Source of the DNA: Paramecium octaurelia
Taxonomy: Eukaryota; Ciliophora; Oligohymenophorea; Peniculida; Parameciidae
Direction of reading: 5' to 3'
NCBI GenBank assembly: GCA_905182995.1
Contig: CAJJDP010000030.1
Location: 128,747-192,746, forward strand
DNA: 64,000 nt
Below, one piece after another: positions 37,242-49,712 of the stretch (positions within the stretch are counted from its first letter, which is position 1; each line of letters begins with the position of its first letter). Both the position numbers and the translations under genes were made by a program. The notes beneath the pieces are model-generated. The model was not told where the DNA came from. It ran no database searches and worked only from the letters and a program-made list of their open reading frames with translations.

Positions 37242-39011
37242 TCATTAAAAAATTTTGTTAATCACTCTTTATTATGAGGTTGTCATTATTCTACTTGTTT
37301 GAGATGTGGATCTTTTTTAACTCATCATGCTTTTACTATTTGAATGAGATATATTTGTTGTGCGAAGTCTGAATTAAGTTCCGAAAGTATAATTCAGGTA
37401 ATCCTTTCTTTCTTTGCTTTCTGTTGAAATCCTATCCGTTGAAGCTACATTAGCCAATTTAGGCTTGACAAAAGGAATCTTATCACTCGTCTTAAGCCTC
37501 GTTGATTGCAATTTAGATTTACTCAGGCTGCCTTCAGTTTTCTCACATTGTTTTCCCTCTTATTAACTGTTAACTTTGAGTTTTTTCTCCGAATATATTC
37601 TTTTCATTAACTTTGGCAAATCCAATTGCTTAATCTTAATCTATTTGATCTATCTAAATTATAGGAGTTATTTGTTACTAATTATTTGAATCATTGCTTT
37701 TAAATGCTTTTAACTGTTCCAATATATCAAACTTTTAATGATCCAACTTTTACGTTTGCTAACCTTCACATTTTTACTTCGCTATCAATTCCTTAAACTT
37801 TCCTGTCCTCTATAAATGAAAAAATTGCATATTTGATAAATTTAATATTTACACCAAAATCCTTTAACTACACTATGTAATAGAAAATAAATCAAACCTC
37901 ATATCCTTACTAATTCAAATTTCACCCTCATCCCATTGCCGTTCCATCAATGTGATAATTCAAAGTCAAAAATCAATTATATAATGAAGATATTTTATAT
38001 AAACAGTAATGATCAAATAAATTATCCTCTCTGCCTTCTCTAAAATTTTAAAAAATTATTGAACAATTTTTCATCCTAATTTAAATTCGGTTGCCTCTCA
38101 ATTTAAGAGTGCTCCTATTTTTTTAGCAAATATTTATTCGAAATAATATCTTTTAGGTTCAAATTTTACTCCCCCAAGTATATTCCCTTTTTGTTTAGAT
38201 TCGCTTACAAATTCTGAATTTTACTATCATTGCTAGTTCCTCTTATTTACAACGACCCTTGACCATTGAGTCTGTTGTTTATTTTATCGTAATCCCTATC
38301 GAATTTTACCACATGATAACCCATATCATAACAGATCTTTTACAAATCCTTTGACTGTATATTTTCTTTCATATCCTTTAACTAAAATTGCATGATGGTC
38401 ACACTCTTGTCCTCCATCGATGATCTGGGTCTAGCATGTGTTTTAATCTAAGGACTCGAGGACTTTTAAGGGTAATTCTTCATTCTCTATCTGATATCTG
38501 AAGTATTAACTTGACTATGATCAGTCTTGTTGTGATTGACGGCTTCAGTTTTAGTTAACCTCAAAAGATCTTACAAATCATTGTCACTCTATTTTATTTA
38601 TCTAGTTTGGGAACTATTTGTAATTTTCTATTATTTATCCTAAGACCTTGCCTCTTTGGTTTGAACTATATGATTTTTGCATTAAGTTGCAGTCTTCAAT
38701 CTTTCCTTCAATATTTCATTTGTGTATTTAATAGCATGAGATTTGTTATAATCGCAGGGTTGCTATTGATTAAGAATTTTTGGATTGTTTTCTCCTCCTT
38801 AATTGAGAGAGTGATTTCTTTGATTCTGATTAACTTGACTAACCTCACTGATTGATGTTTGACAATTGAAAGCAATATCAGTCTTATATTTCTGCTATTG
38901 GTTTTGCATATTAAATGATATGGCATTATTTGATATGGATCTTGGTCGATTCAATTTAGCTTGGTCTTAGTAATTTTGATAAATCACCCTTCTGGAATCT
39001 TAATAAAGCAT
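37242..39011 (-). CDS. serine/asparagine/glutamine-rich largely disordered protein
   Basis: About 540-570 residues, beginning MLYQDSRRVIYQNYQDQAKL then NRPRSISNNAISFNMQNQQQ. Most of it is polar and repetitive in composition (SSPQIKTHARPRSSMEDKSV, TITPIIQIDQIDQDQA). One or two short ordered segments occur (QLKDMKENIQSKDLQKICYD, DMGYHVVKFDRDYDKINNRL). The end is basic and serine-rich (SKSKLQSTRLKTSDK, SKSMMSQKRSTSQTSR). Several exon joins between 37820 and 38160 are not fully worked out. No domain is recognised; it would fit a cytoskeletal or phosphoregulated scaffold. Confidence 0.5.
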
Positions 39012-39503
39012 TAATCAGTTAAAAATATCATTAAATTATATATTTTATTTAGAAGAAGTTGTGATTAATAATTATTTTTACTTAGCACTCACGTTTAAGT
39101 AGTGAGAACCGTACTAGTAATTAAAATTAAAACTTCTGTTTGTATTCACTAATATATATATTGTTATTTTAATCAACCGAAAAATGAGAAATTATAAATC
39201 TGTTAATTTTATATTTATTTTCTTTTAAGGAACTTATTTGTTTAATTTTGCTCAATTTTCCTCCAAATAAATGTGATAATATTTTTATTATAATTGATTT
39301 CTTATGTATTCGAAGGAAGTAAACATAAATTTTACTTAAAGGAGTCTTAGATATTTAGTGCATCCCCAAGGAACAAAACAGAAAGATTAGCCAGCTCATA
39401 AGTAGTTGCTTTGAGATCAATATAAAAAGCTATTAAGTATGAGATGATGATCATTACAGAAAATAGGACTTGAGTGTGATTTTAGGTTCTCTGAATAATT
39501 ATA
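39012..39503. other. intergenic region between divergent genes
   Basis: 492 bp of AT-rich DNA between the starts of a minus-strand and a plus-strand gene, so it should hold both promoters. I cannot point to a specific element. Confidence 0.55.
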
Positions 39504-41223
39504 ATGGATCGCCATCATAATAAAACGAAAGTGTAAAATTCTATAAGAAAACCTAGTTTTAACTGTTTTAGATGGAAGAGCGAGAAGTCCATTCGAAATT
39601 AGGTGAATTAAGGAGAGAATATGATGCATATCATACGCAATCCTTAAGAACTGATAAAGAAATTTAACAATTCAAAGTGAAATACTATCATTTACATCTA
39701 GGATTTAATCTAATAGTTGAGTTTGGAGGAAGCAGAACTTATCAACAATGCAACTGATTTAAATAAGGAATTGGAGTCGTCAAAAAGTGATTACATACTG
39801 TCGAAATAAAGATTTGAAGAAAGTTAAATGAGTGAGAAATCTTATAATCATGTAATAAGTAGATTAAAACATGACATTCTATGTTTCAAGAAAAAACTAA
39901 ACGAAATGGCAGAGATGCTTCACAGAGTTAAAGCTGAGGCCTAATAAGCTGATGCAAAATAATGGGAGTCTATCTAACTTAATTAAATGACAAGGAAGTT
40001 ATGTGATGAAATGATGAATGTATTTTGTATTAAACGAGTATTAGAATATCGAAATCGAAAAAAACAATAGGAAAAGATAAATCGCTTAGTATAATTAACA
40101 AATAAAAGTACAATTGGCTGCTAAGGAAAAAAGAAATGAAAGAATGATGAAATAAAGAGAGATTGCTGAACATGCAAGCAATGACAAGGGTGCAAATGAA
40201 GTTAATTTTATATACACAATGTATTTTAGAAAAAATGGAGAAAACTGTTGCTGACTCACAAGGTTGTACATTCCCTTCTAAAGAATAAAATGGAAAAAGA
40301 AATGAAAAAATTTTAAATTGTTGAAGGAGCATTCCAAGAAATAAAAACAGCCACTGGAATCTAAGAAGCATAAGAAATAGTTCAAAAGTTTTTAACTAAA
40401 GAATCAACTTATGGTTAATTACTAGGTAAGGCTATTCAAGTTAATTATTAGGTACTATTGCTGCAAGTGAAAAAAAGATTGAAAGTTTGAAAAAGGAGAA
40501 TGAAAATTAGAAGTATTTTTATATCTCACCTTAGAACTATGTTGCAACAATTGAAAGATGAAGTCTAAGTTATGGAAATGAGTGCTAAACCCTCTAAAAA
40601 GGGAGTAGATTCTGAATTTTACAAATAATTCTATAGTGTTGATGAAAAAGCCAAAAAAGCAGAAATCATGAAATAGAAACTCTACACTTGGAGTATTAAG
40701 ATGTTATCCAAATTGGAAAAATCTAAACTATCGTATGAAGACGATAGAACCAATTTATACACCATATATCCAAGAGGCAAAGATGTAGAATTATTTGAAC
40801 ATTTACAAAAAATTATAACGGAAGACATCGATTCCACTTAACCAGAAGTTAATTGTTAATTCTATTTTATAGGAAATATTGTAAGTTTTGGGAGAAGTTA
40901 ATAGATCTTAAATTAGAAATGATACTTTAAATGAAGAATATCTAAAAAAGAATGTTAGGGTCAAGTACAAAAAACCAACATAGAGAGAAAATCTAAAAAA
41001 AACTAAGTCTATGGATTCTAAAGCTGATTTAAGTAACAGAAGTTATAGTCAATTTGGTTAATCAAGTGAATCTAGTCCTGAGTAATCATTTTATGAATCT
41101 GAATCAGATGGCAATACAATTGATGAAAATAGCGAAAAAAATCATTTTAATTAACTAATCGATGAGGCCAAATAGATCAAAAAGCCAAAGAAAAAGGATG
41201 AAGGTTCTTTTGGGAAAATGTGA
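39504..41223 (+). CDS. ODAD1: outer dynein arm docking-complex coiled-coil protein (CCDC114/CCDC63 family)
   Basis: About 510 residues after seven or so introns of 22-29 nt. The start MDRHHNKTK is joined over a 26-nt intron to the coiled coil KLGELRREYDAYHTQSLRTD, then IQQLSLEEAELINNATDLNK and RLKHDILCFKKKLNEMAEML. The diagnostic block is AFQEIKTATGIQEAQEIVQK followed by FLTKESTYGQLLG and ASEKKIESLKKENEN. This matches the ATGxxDVxEVVxxFxxxExT pattern of ODA docking proteins. The C-terminal tail is acidic and serine-rich. These proteins anchor outer dynein arms on axonemal doublets. Which paralogue (CCDC114, CCDC63 or CCDC151-like) is not settled. Confidence 0.75.
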
Positions 41224-41506
41224 TTAAATATAGCTATATTATTGCAATTTTGATAATAACTATTATGTTCCATTTGTGAATATTGTTTTACAATTTAATT
41301 AATAAAAGATCGAATCCAAAATTATTGAGATTTACAATTTAATTGTTTTAACTATAAACTAAAAATTCATATATTGTAATTCATCTATGAATAACTAGGT
41401 TGAATACTTCAAAATCATTTTTTATTTTTCCATCTTTTATTAGAAATGCAATAGATTTTCTATTTATTTAAATATAAATACTTGATATCCTATGGTTCAA
41501 TGTTAT
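41224..41506. other. intergenic region between convergent genes
   Basis: 283 bp, AT-rich, between two gene ends. Nothing recognisable. Confidence 0.55.
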
Positions 41507-42133
41507 TCAGAATTCTAAAATACTCTATTATTTCATTTAAGGTCTTTCCTTATCTTTAATTTTAACCCAAGTATGCCAAGATCTATAATAAATAGTATTG
41601 ATTTTTACATCTTCATTCAAATTACTGACTTCAATGAGAATCTATTGATCTTCTTCGTTCTCTATTCTCGATTAAGTCTACTATTTCTAGCCCTCATGTA
41701 ATCTTGCCCAAGTTATGATCTTTATCATTTGGTAAATAATCATTGCTGATTAGTTTACTTGTTGTATAGTCTAAATATCAAAGATAACTTCTCGTTTGTA
41801 TACTCTAGCTCTCAAAATAAAATTATAGTAATATAGTTTGGGACAGTCTTAATTGATTTTATTAAATAAATTTTGATCGAATTCCGATATGAGATTTATG
41901 ACAAGATTAATACACTCTGTATCATCGTTAATGGTAATTATCCCCTTGTTTTATTATTGAAAGCAAAGCTGTTTTCTACTTATGACATTTAAGTAGGTAA
42001 TGTTAGTTTTGTTCAGCATAGCCTTTTTTTCACAAGGCGAAACCTTGATTTATTTCATCATTCTGATATTTATAGGAATGATCTATTCTTGATAGATAGA
42101 ATCATTATTTGCACCCAGCTGTCTAGCAAACAT
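41507..42133 (-). CDS. hypothetical protein
   Basis: An uninterrupted frame of about 208 codons in the ciliate code. It begins MFARQLGANNDSIYQEQIIP and ends KERPQMKQQSILEF at a TGA at 41507-41509. The composition is that of a folded soluble protein (ITINDDTECINLVINLISEF, YYRSWHTWVKIKDKERPQ). No motif, signal peptide or transmembrane helix is evident, and I do not recognise the family. It is divergent from the proteasome gene, with 299 bp between starts. Confidence 0.55.
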
Positions 42134-42432
42134 TTTTGTTTTTTCTTAAAATAATTAAGACTTTTTATAAAAATTTTAATATCATAAAAAATAAAGTTCT
42201 TCCATCAGAATCAAAACATAAAGCTTATGTATCATAATCTAATTAAATATAAATGAAAAAGTCGAATTTTTGTAATTTCTAATTTTTAAACTTCTAAATA
42301 CAGATTAGAATGTAGCAATATTGAAATTATTGATTTGAATGTCTGATTGCGAATAAGTATTATAATTTCAATTGTTTTATAGCAAAAGTTTTTAAATTAA
42401 ATTTTATATAATATATATAATTAATTATCCTA
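42134..42432. other. intergenic region between divergent genes
   Basis: 299 bp, AT-rich, separating the hypothetical gene from the proteasome beta-3 gene. It is presumed to hold both promoters; no element identified. Confidence 0.5.
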
Positions 42433-43122
42433 ATGTCTGGAATTTTTGAATATAATGGTGGATCCATAGTTGGAATGAAAGGAAAAAACTGTATAGCCAT
42501 GGCTTGCGATAGAAGATTCGGTCAATAAATGTCTACAATCACAACTAATTACCAAAAAGTGTTTAAGATTCAGGATAACATTTTATTAGCATTATCAGGT
42601 CTGAATTCAGATATCCACACATTGTAAATTTAGTGTATTTAAATTAGTTATGCATTGATGGAGAAGGAGATCAACTTATACAATTTAAAAGAAAATAGAA
42701 AAATGAAACCAACAACTTTTGCAAATTTAGTTGCATCTGCATTATATGAGAGAAGGTATGAGTGCTCAATTAAAATTAAGATTCGGTCCATTCTTTGTCA
42801 CTCCAATAGTGGCTGGTCTTGAAAATGGTAAACCCATTTTAGCAACATACGATTCCATAGGATGCAAATCAGATTTGGATGATTTCTAGGTTGGAGGAAC
42901 TGGAGGAAACTAGTATATAGATTTTGAATAATATTTAGTATTTATGGTGCATGCGAAGCATTCTTCAAACCTGACTTGAGCCCAGAAGAATTGGAGGAAG
43001 TCATTGGTCAAAGTTTAGTGAGTGGTTGTGATAGGGATTCCTTATCTGGATGGGGAGGAGTTGTGTACGTATTGACTGAGCAAAAGTTAACAGTTAAAAT
43101 ATTAAAGACCAAGCAAACCTGA
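42433..43122 (+). CDS. PSMB3: 20S proteasome subunit beta-3
   Basis: A non-catalytic ring subunit of the proteasome core. [40 protein letters not shown] and [18 protein letters not shown] follow the beta-3 pattern (MSIMSYNGGAVMAMKGKNC, ADRRFGIQ, TDFQKIF). Then come [65 protein letters not shown] and [18 protein letters not shown]. No propeptide with a processed Gly-Thr is present, as expected for beta-3. Introns of 25-26 nt lie near 42756 and 42914. Length is about 205 residues, normal. Confidence 0.93.
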
Positions 43123-43217
43123 TGATTAATCATATTAATTATAGTTTATTATTGGGCATGAATAATCTCTTACAACTATATTTGAAGTAATGATCTACGA
43201 AAATGAAAGATTAATTT

Positions 43218-46200
43218 ATCATTTAATATCAATAATCTAATCCAATCCCAAATAAGAATCTGACATCAAGTACAATTTGTAATTTCTAGTCCAATCCTCA
43301 ATATCAAGATCTTTACTGGCAGTGCTCTTCAAGTATACTTTTTTAATTTAAACAACTCGATCATCTTCTCCAAGGATTAACCACCAGGAAGCTTCTCTTT
43401 GTTTATTTAGCTTCTAAATATAAACCTTGTTGTCAGGGTTGCTCTAATTTTTGAGATTGACTTTTAGTTAGTTTTCAGTTTTAGTGTAAGCTAATTAAAT
43501 ATCAGGTAATGCATTTATAGCTTTCATAATTTCAGCAATACCTTCTTTATGATGAACATTATTTTATAGGAAAATATCGAATTCCCTAAGCTAAAATTTA
43601 CAATTATATAATTACATTATAAAACTACAATAAGTCTTTCATATTCCTAACTCTCTACATGCATTACTCTGGTTTCAGTTTGTGCAAATGAGGTAAATTC
43701 ATTAGAACTTACTCTTCATTTTTGACAAAACCTTAAACAATCGTTTATAACATATATATAATATTAAGAGTAGTTTAAAGATATCCTTTATTTGCAGATA
43801 CCTCAATCATACAGCTTATGATTCTGATACATTAGTCTAAAATAAGTTTTTGATCTGTCTCAAAATCTTTAATAGGACATTTTAATCTGAAAATGTGAGC
43901 TTAAAGCAATAAGTAGGCTTTTTCATTTGGATGGTTCATTTTGTGTTTGTCATATTTCAACTTACATAATTTTGATAATGCTTCATTTAAATGTTCTTCA
44001 TTATGTCTAACAGGTACTTCGTCAAATTCACTAGAATAAGCTAAAGTTTTTAATAAATCTTCGAAATTGCTCTGTTATTAAATTCTATCATCAAAATGCT
44101 TTAAAGTAGTGTGTTTAAGATAATAAAATGCAGCAAGATTGCCCAAGAATGTTGATACATATTATCCATCATCTTAAGTAATACATTTTGATGAAACCAA
44201 TTCACTGATAGTATTAGCAATTAGTTTATTTAAATATTACTATATCTCTTGAGTATTTGTGCTAGAACAATCATAGAAAGTGGGATTTTTGATTAACCTT
44301 CTGAAGAAATATGTCCAAGTAATCCAATCTATAAATGTTTATTTATTTTTAACCATTCCAGAAGAGATTTCAGCATTAATATGATCTGAAATGCCTTAGA
44401 GTAAACTTGATTCAATTGGGAAAGGAGAGTTTAGATATTTACGATAGAAATTCTTCTTGCTTTATTCTACATAGACACAAGCAGTAGCAAAAGTATCATA
44501 TTGAGGTCTACCAGCTCTTCCTATCATTTATAATAGATCAGTAACTGGAAAATCTACATATTTCTTTAATTTTGGATCAAAATACTCAGTACCTTTAACT
44601 ATAACTAATCTAGCAGGGAAGTTTACTCCCCAAGCCAAAGTAGATGTAGCTATAAGCAATTGAATCTTTCCTTAAATAAATAGATTTTCGACTATGTTTC
44701 TATCATTTTTATCAAGTCCAGAATGATGGATTCCAATTCCATATTCCAAGACTTGTTTTAGTTATGCATCATCAACCTTATTACACACTTAAGCTAATTC
44801 TTACTCAGTTGTTTATATATATTGTTTTTGATTTCCTTCTTGCATTGCCAATGCTATAATATCCAAAGCTGTTAATCGAGTTTGTCTACGAGAAGATACA
44901 AAAATGATGGTTGGTTTACCATCACTAAATCTTTTAATATCCTGATAAGCTGGTTTATTCATAGTGGCCATTCTTGGACAATAGGCTCTTTCTGGAAATC
45001 CATTAAAGTGAATGGTGACAGGTACAGGTCGGCAAGATAGTTTAAAATTATAAAATCTTCCTTTCTTGACTCCAAACCAATTACTCATATCTAATCCATT
45101 TGCCATAGCTGTCGACAACCCAATCATTCTAGTCTTCTTATTTGTATCATAATTTAATGAATTCATTCTACTTACTATTACTTCTAAGACCTAACCCCTC
45201 TCTTATCCAAGAAGATGGATTTCATCAAAAATTAATAGACATGTCTGTTTCACATATTCTCTATTATTCCAACTTCTACTAATGCCATCCCATTTCTCTG
45301 GAGTTGTTATTAACACATGAGCCTTTAAAAGTGCTTGTAAATCAGGGGTGTAATCTCCTGTTAATTCAAGCACATTTTTATTGATACTCTTTAATCTCTT
45401 AGTCCAGTCGATTAGTCTCTCTTTTGCAATGGCTTTCAATGGTGCTATGTAAACAACTTTAAATTAAGGGGATTATTTGAACACTCGTAACATTGCGAAC
45501 TCAGCCATTATTGTTTTACCTGATCCTGTAGGTGCTCCAATAAGTATATTGTCATCTGTATTGTAGAGTCCAAAAAACACTTAAGTTTATATAGGATTAA
45601 AGTATTTATACTACGAGTATAATTGTTCAAATTCACTATTGTTTAATACACTAATTGGTAAAGGTTGTAAATCTAATAACTCAATAAAATCCATCTCATC
45701 GTTATCCATTAAAGCATTTTATATATCAATCTACATTGTAGTTTAATCATCATCCAACATTATCCATCTATCACTTTGAATTGTCAAATGGTATTTCTTT
45801 CCTTTTGAATTAAATGGTACATAAAAGGATACTTACATAGTTTTTCGATGAATAATGTTATCCATATCCATTAAAAATTCTTCAGAATGCAATAGTTCTT
45901 CAGAGTCATCAACAAATATCCAAAATGGCTCATTCTTTAAGTGCCATTTACTACTGAATGTAAAATATGGGGTAATGAAAACAATCAATTATAAGATAGT
46001 TTGAGAGATTGGTTTAACTGTATAATCAATTTGAAAATCAGGTATCATATTTACATAGGCTTTAAATTAAGATATCAAATTCTCAGGTATTTATAGCAAA
46101 TTAGCCAAAGCAGCATCATCTTCCAACTTCATCTAGTAGGCATCTAATTAGCATTCAGCCACAGCATCTAGCCAGGCTCTAGGCATGTAAGCATCTTTAG

Positions 46201-49200
46201 ATTTCACTATTTTTCGAGTATTAAATCCTTAGAAGTTATCCTTACTAAATTAAAAGAGAGGGTTCTATTGGGGACACATTCTATTTTCAATCATCTTACA
46301 CAGTTTCAGTAATTCAAGTGCCGTACATGCTTGGTTTTTCTTGATTGCCATATCCAACATACATCTCAATAATCTTATAGCATTCTAAATAATAATATTA
46401 GTATCCATCGTTAATGCATAATTTTCAAAATTCATGTTATAAAGATAAGCACTAATAAGTGCAATAACTTTCTCCTAAGTTTCTATAACACTTTCAGGAA
46501 TATCATTTGATTCGCCTCTGATGTCAGGCTCATCTTAAAAAACCCAAGCTTCATCATAAATCTTCTATAACTCTTTAGTTTCTTCAGGCCTGACTCGAAT
46601 CATCTCAAATTCTCTGGCCTTAGCCATGATCTTAAGCAATTAGTATTAAGTTTAGAAATGGAATTTTTAATTCTCTTATGAATCAAATGACAAACCCATA
46701 TCATCACACAAAGTCTTCATGGTTTCACACTTGATATAATAATGAGAAGCAATTCTACCTAAGTCTGTCGATGTAACTAGATGATTCCGAGAGTCAAACC
46801 TCACCAATTTTAATGTGTCCAACTATTTTAAAGCCTCATTAATCTTTTCTTCCACTAAAGCATCACAATCTAATTCCAAATCATTGAATGCCCTTTCAAC
46901 ACCATAATACAAAGGATTTCTTCTTAATCTAATGCTTAAGAAAGTGTGACACATCCAATTATATGCTTCATTAGAATTAGTAATATTCCCTAGAACTATT
47001 TCTGCATTTAATGCTTCTCTTAGGAATGTTAATAATTTGCTTTCAATATAACTGGCATTGTTTAGCATACCCATATAATGGCCAACATTATCGAAGTCAG
47101 TTATTAAAGTTGCTTCCCCCTTATCATCAAATTAAGGTCTGCCAGCTCTACCAAACATTTATTACACGTCCAAAACACATAAATTCTATATGTCTGCTCG
47201 AGTAACATCAAATATATCCGTCCCTTTAATGATAACAGCAAAAGCAGGCAAATTAACACCCCAAGCTAAAGTGGCTGTGGCTATCAATACTCTTGCATCT
47301 CCACTTAAGAAAAACCTTTCGACTGAATTACGATCTGCTCTTAACATACCAGCATGATGGAATGCCAATCCATAAGGCAACAATTTTTTTAATTCCTTAT
47401 CATTTATCTTAGTACAATTAATTTTAGTTGTTCCAATAACATACTTATCACCTAAACGAGTGGCCCTTTCCACTATCCATTTAGCATAATTAACAGTCTC
47501 TTTACGAGAATGCACAAAAATGAGCACTTGTTTATTATGCTTCACCACTTCTTTCATCAATTCATAGGCTTATTCATTTTGGATATCTCTTTTGGTTCTT
47601 CTTCTTTATCCCTTAGCAGGTGCTTAAACAGGTTCTTTACATCCTATGAATTTCTGACATAATGGTACAGGTCTGAATGTATGATCAAAAAAGAACACAC
47701 TTTCTTTATGACATTCCAAAAATATAGCAACATCCCAATAATTTGGAAGTGTTGCAGATAAACCTACTAATCTGATATAACTTTACGCTCTTTAAACTTA
47801 TTAGAGTGTACGAGCAACAACACATTCCAATATCGGACCTCTATCATCATTAAGTAAATGAACCTCATCGATAATTAATAGTTTTAATTGCTCGCTAATT
47901 TAATTGGTTTTTCTAGTAATAACATCCCATTTTTCTGGTGTTGTCAATATAATATGAGTCTCTTATAATTCTTTCTTCGTTAATTACATATCTCCTGTAA
48001 ACTCTTTCACTTTTACTCCCAAATACCTGAGTTTGGTTTAGAATTTTTCAACAATCTCACTAGCTAATGCTTTCATTGGAGATATATAGACGATCTTAAA
48101 ATCTTAATCTTTCAATCTTTTTTCTTTTTGATCTACTCTCTTAGCTAATTCATGGAGAATTGCCAACAATGCTATATTGGTTTTACCTGCTCCTGTAGGT
48201 GCACATACTAATTAATAGATTTTCTTCAGTCAAAAATGCTTTAGGATATATTTATGATTGAATAACATTTAGACGATTTGTCCCTTCAAAAGCTTTCCTT
48301 GCCCATTCTGGAAGATCAAGGATGGGAATCAATGTATCTTCCTTAATTGGCTTCCTTGGTAATGGATCAATTCGTATGTATAGATATTCCAATTTGTCTG
48401 TCCTTGTAGAAGTCGGAAAATATCTAAGCAAAGTTTATTGTTCCATTCTTGCATATTATTCGGGATCAAATTCTATTAAACCTTCTTAGAATGTACTCGA
48501 TATTTTTTGTAGACTTCTAAGTTCTAATTTTCTTAATACCAACAATTCATCTTAGTCAATATCTATACCAATTTTAGCTAGTAATTGATAATTTGAAGAG
48601 GCTGTCTCTTTATTTTACATGTTTTGTTTCTATTAATAATTGTACTATTCCAAGAATTTCTTTTTACTCAAAAACTTAACTATATCTTTTCTATGTATCA
48701 ATAAATATTATGCAGCTTCTACATTTTTTAATATTTCATAAAATTTCCATTCCAAAACTTAATTTGACAAGTTCTTATCACATAAGTCTTTTAATAAGTC
48801 ATATACCAATTATTACCAATTTTCTGGCTATGCATTCACTAAAAAAAAATGAAATTGTTTATCAAATTCTGGCAAATAATTGATAATCTCTGTATCTTCA
48901 ATTACATCAATTTATTCTATTACTTGTGGCTCTTCTTCTTTAAATTCGATTTCCCAATTGTATTCAAAATTTAATGGCTCCATATTTACAACATCTGTGT
49001 AATTTTTTAAGTCTTTATTAAATGTTCCATACTCAATTATTTGATTACTGTAATCATTTTCTTAATGCAGAGTCTAGGCCATTATCCTGTCTATTTGACT
49101 ATCCACCTCGAACATTGTTGAATAAAGAACTGAAAGCTAAACTTCATTATAATTTGGTTCTATAATTATGAAGTCATATCCTCTATATGTAGCCAATACG

Positions 49201-49712
49201 TTCATCACACTTTTCATAAAGTACGATTAACCATCTTCTCCTTGCATTGCAGTTTGCTTATATATAATGTAAATTTCCTCTAAAATATCCACAAATGCCA
49301 ATGTTATTTGACTACTCAAACCCCTTGTATCTTCAGCTGCAACATGAACACCCAACTCCTTTAGGAATACTTTCAATCTGTTTGATAATTCCTTGATATG
49401 GAATTCTGTGCCAAACATTAATCTATACATTGGCTTAGCCTTCCTCATTCGTATTTCATTGTAACACTCCTCATCATCTCTCTCCAAGTAGGTTTTATTT
49501 AAACAAATAGGCCTTCCATCATTATACCCTTGCTCGAAATATCTCAACTTCAAAGTGGTTCGATCGAGCTAGTTAATTTTAGGACTCAAATTACATCTTT
49601 TAATAAATATTTCTTTATGTCTTGGGCTTGCAACAACTCTGCAGATAGGTTGATAAGATTATTATTCATTAAATAATTATAATAAAGATATTTTATTTGC
49701 TAATTATGCATT
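43218..49712 (-). CDS. ASCC3: ASCC3/Slh1-type tandem Ski2-like helicase
   Basis: A two-cassette DExH helicase of about 2,000 residues; the family splits collided ribosomes and acts in alkylation repair. Cassette 1 has [86 protein letters not shown] and FGRAGRPQFDDKGE. Cassette 2 has [59 protein letters not shown] and [20 protein letters not shown]. Both carry Sec63/WH modules, ending [17 protein letters not shown] and [12 protein letters not shown] fit ASCC3 rather than Brr2. The N-terminal start is unresolved: the open frame begins right after a TGA at 49713 with no early ATG. A frameshift-like 4-nt excess lies just before the first Walker A (about 48208-48216). Confidence 0.88.
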
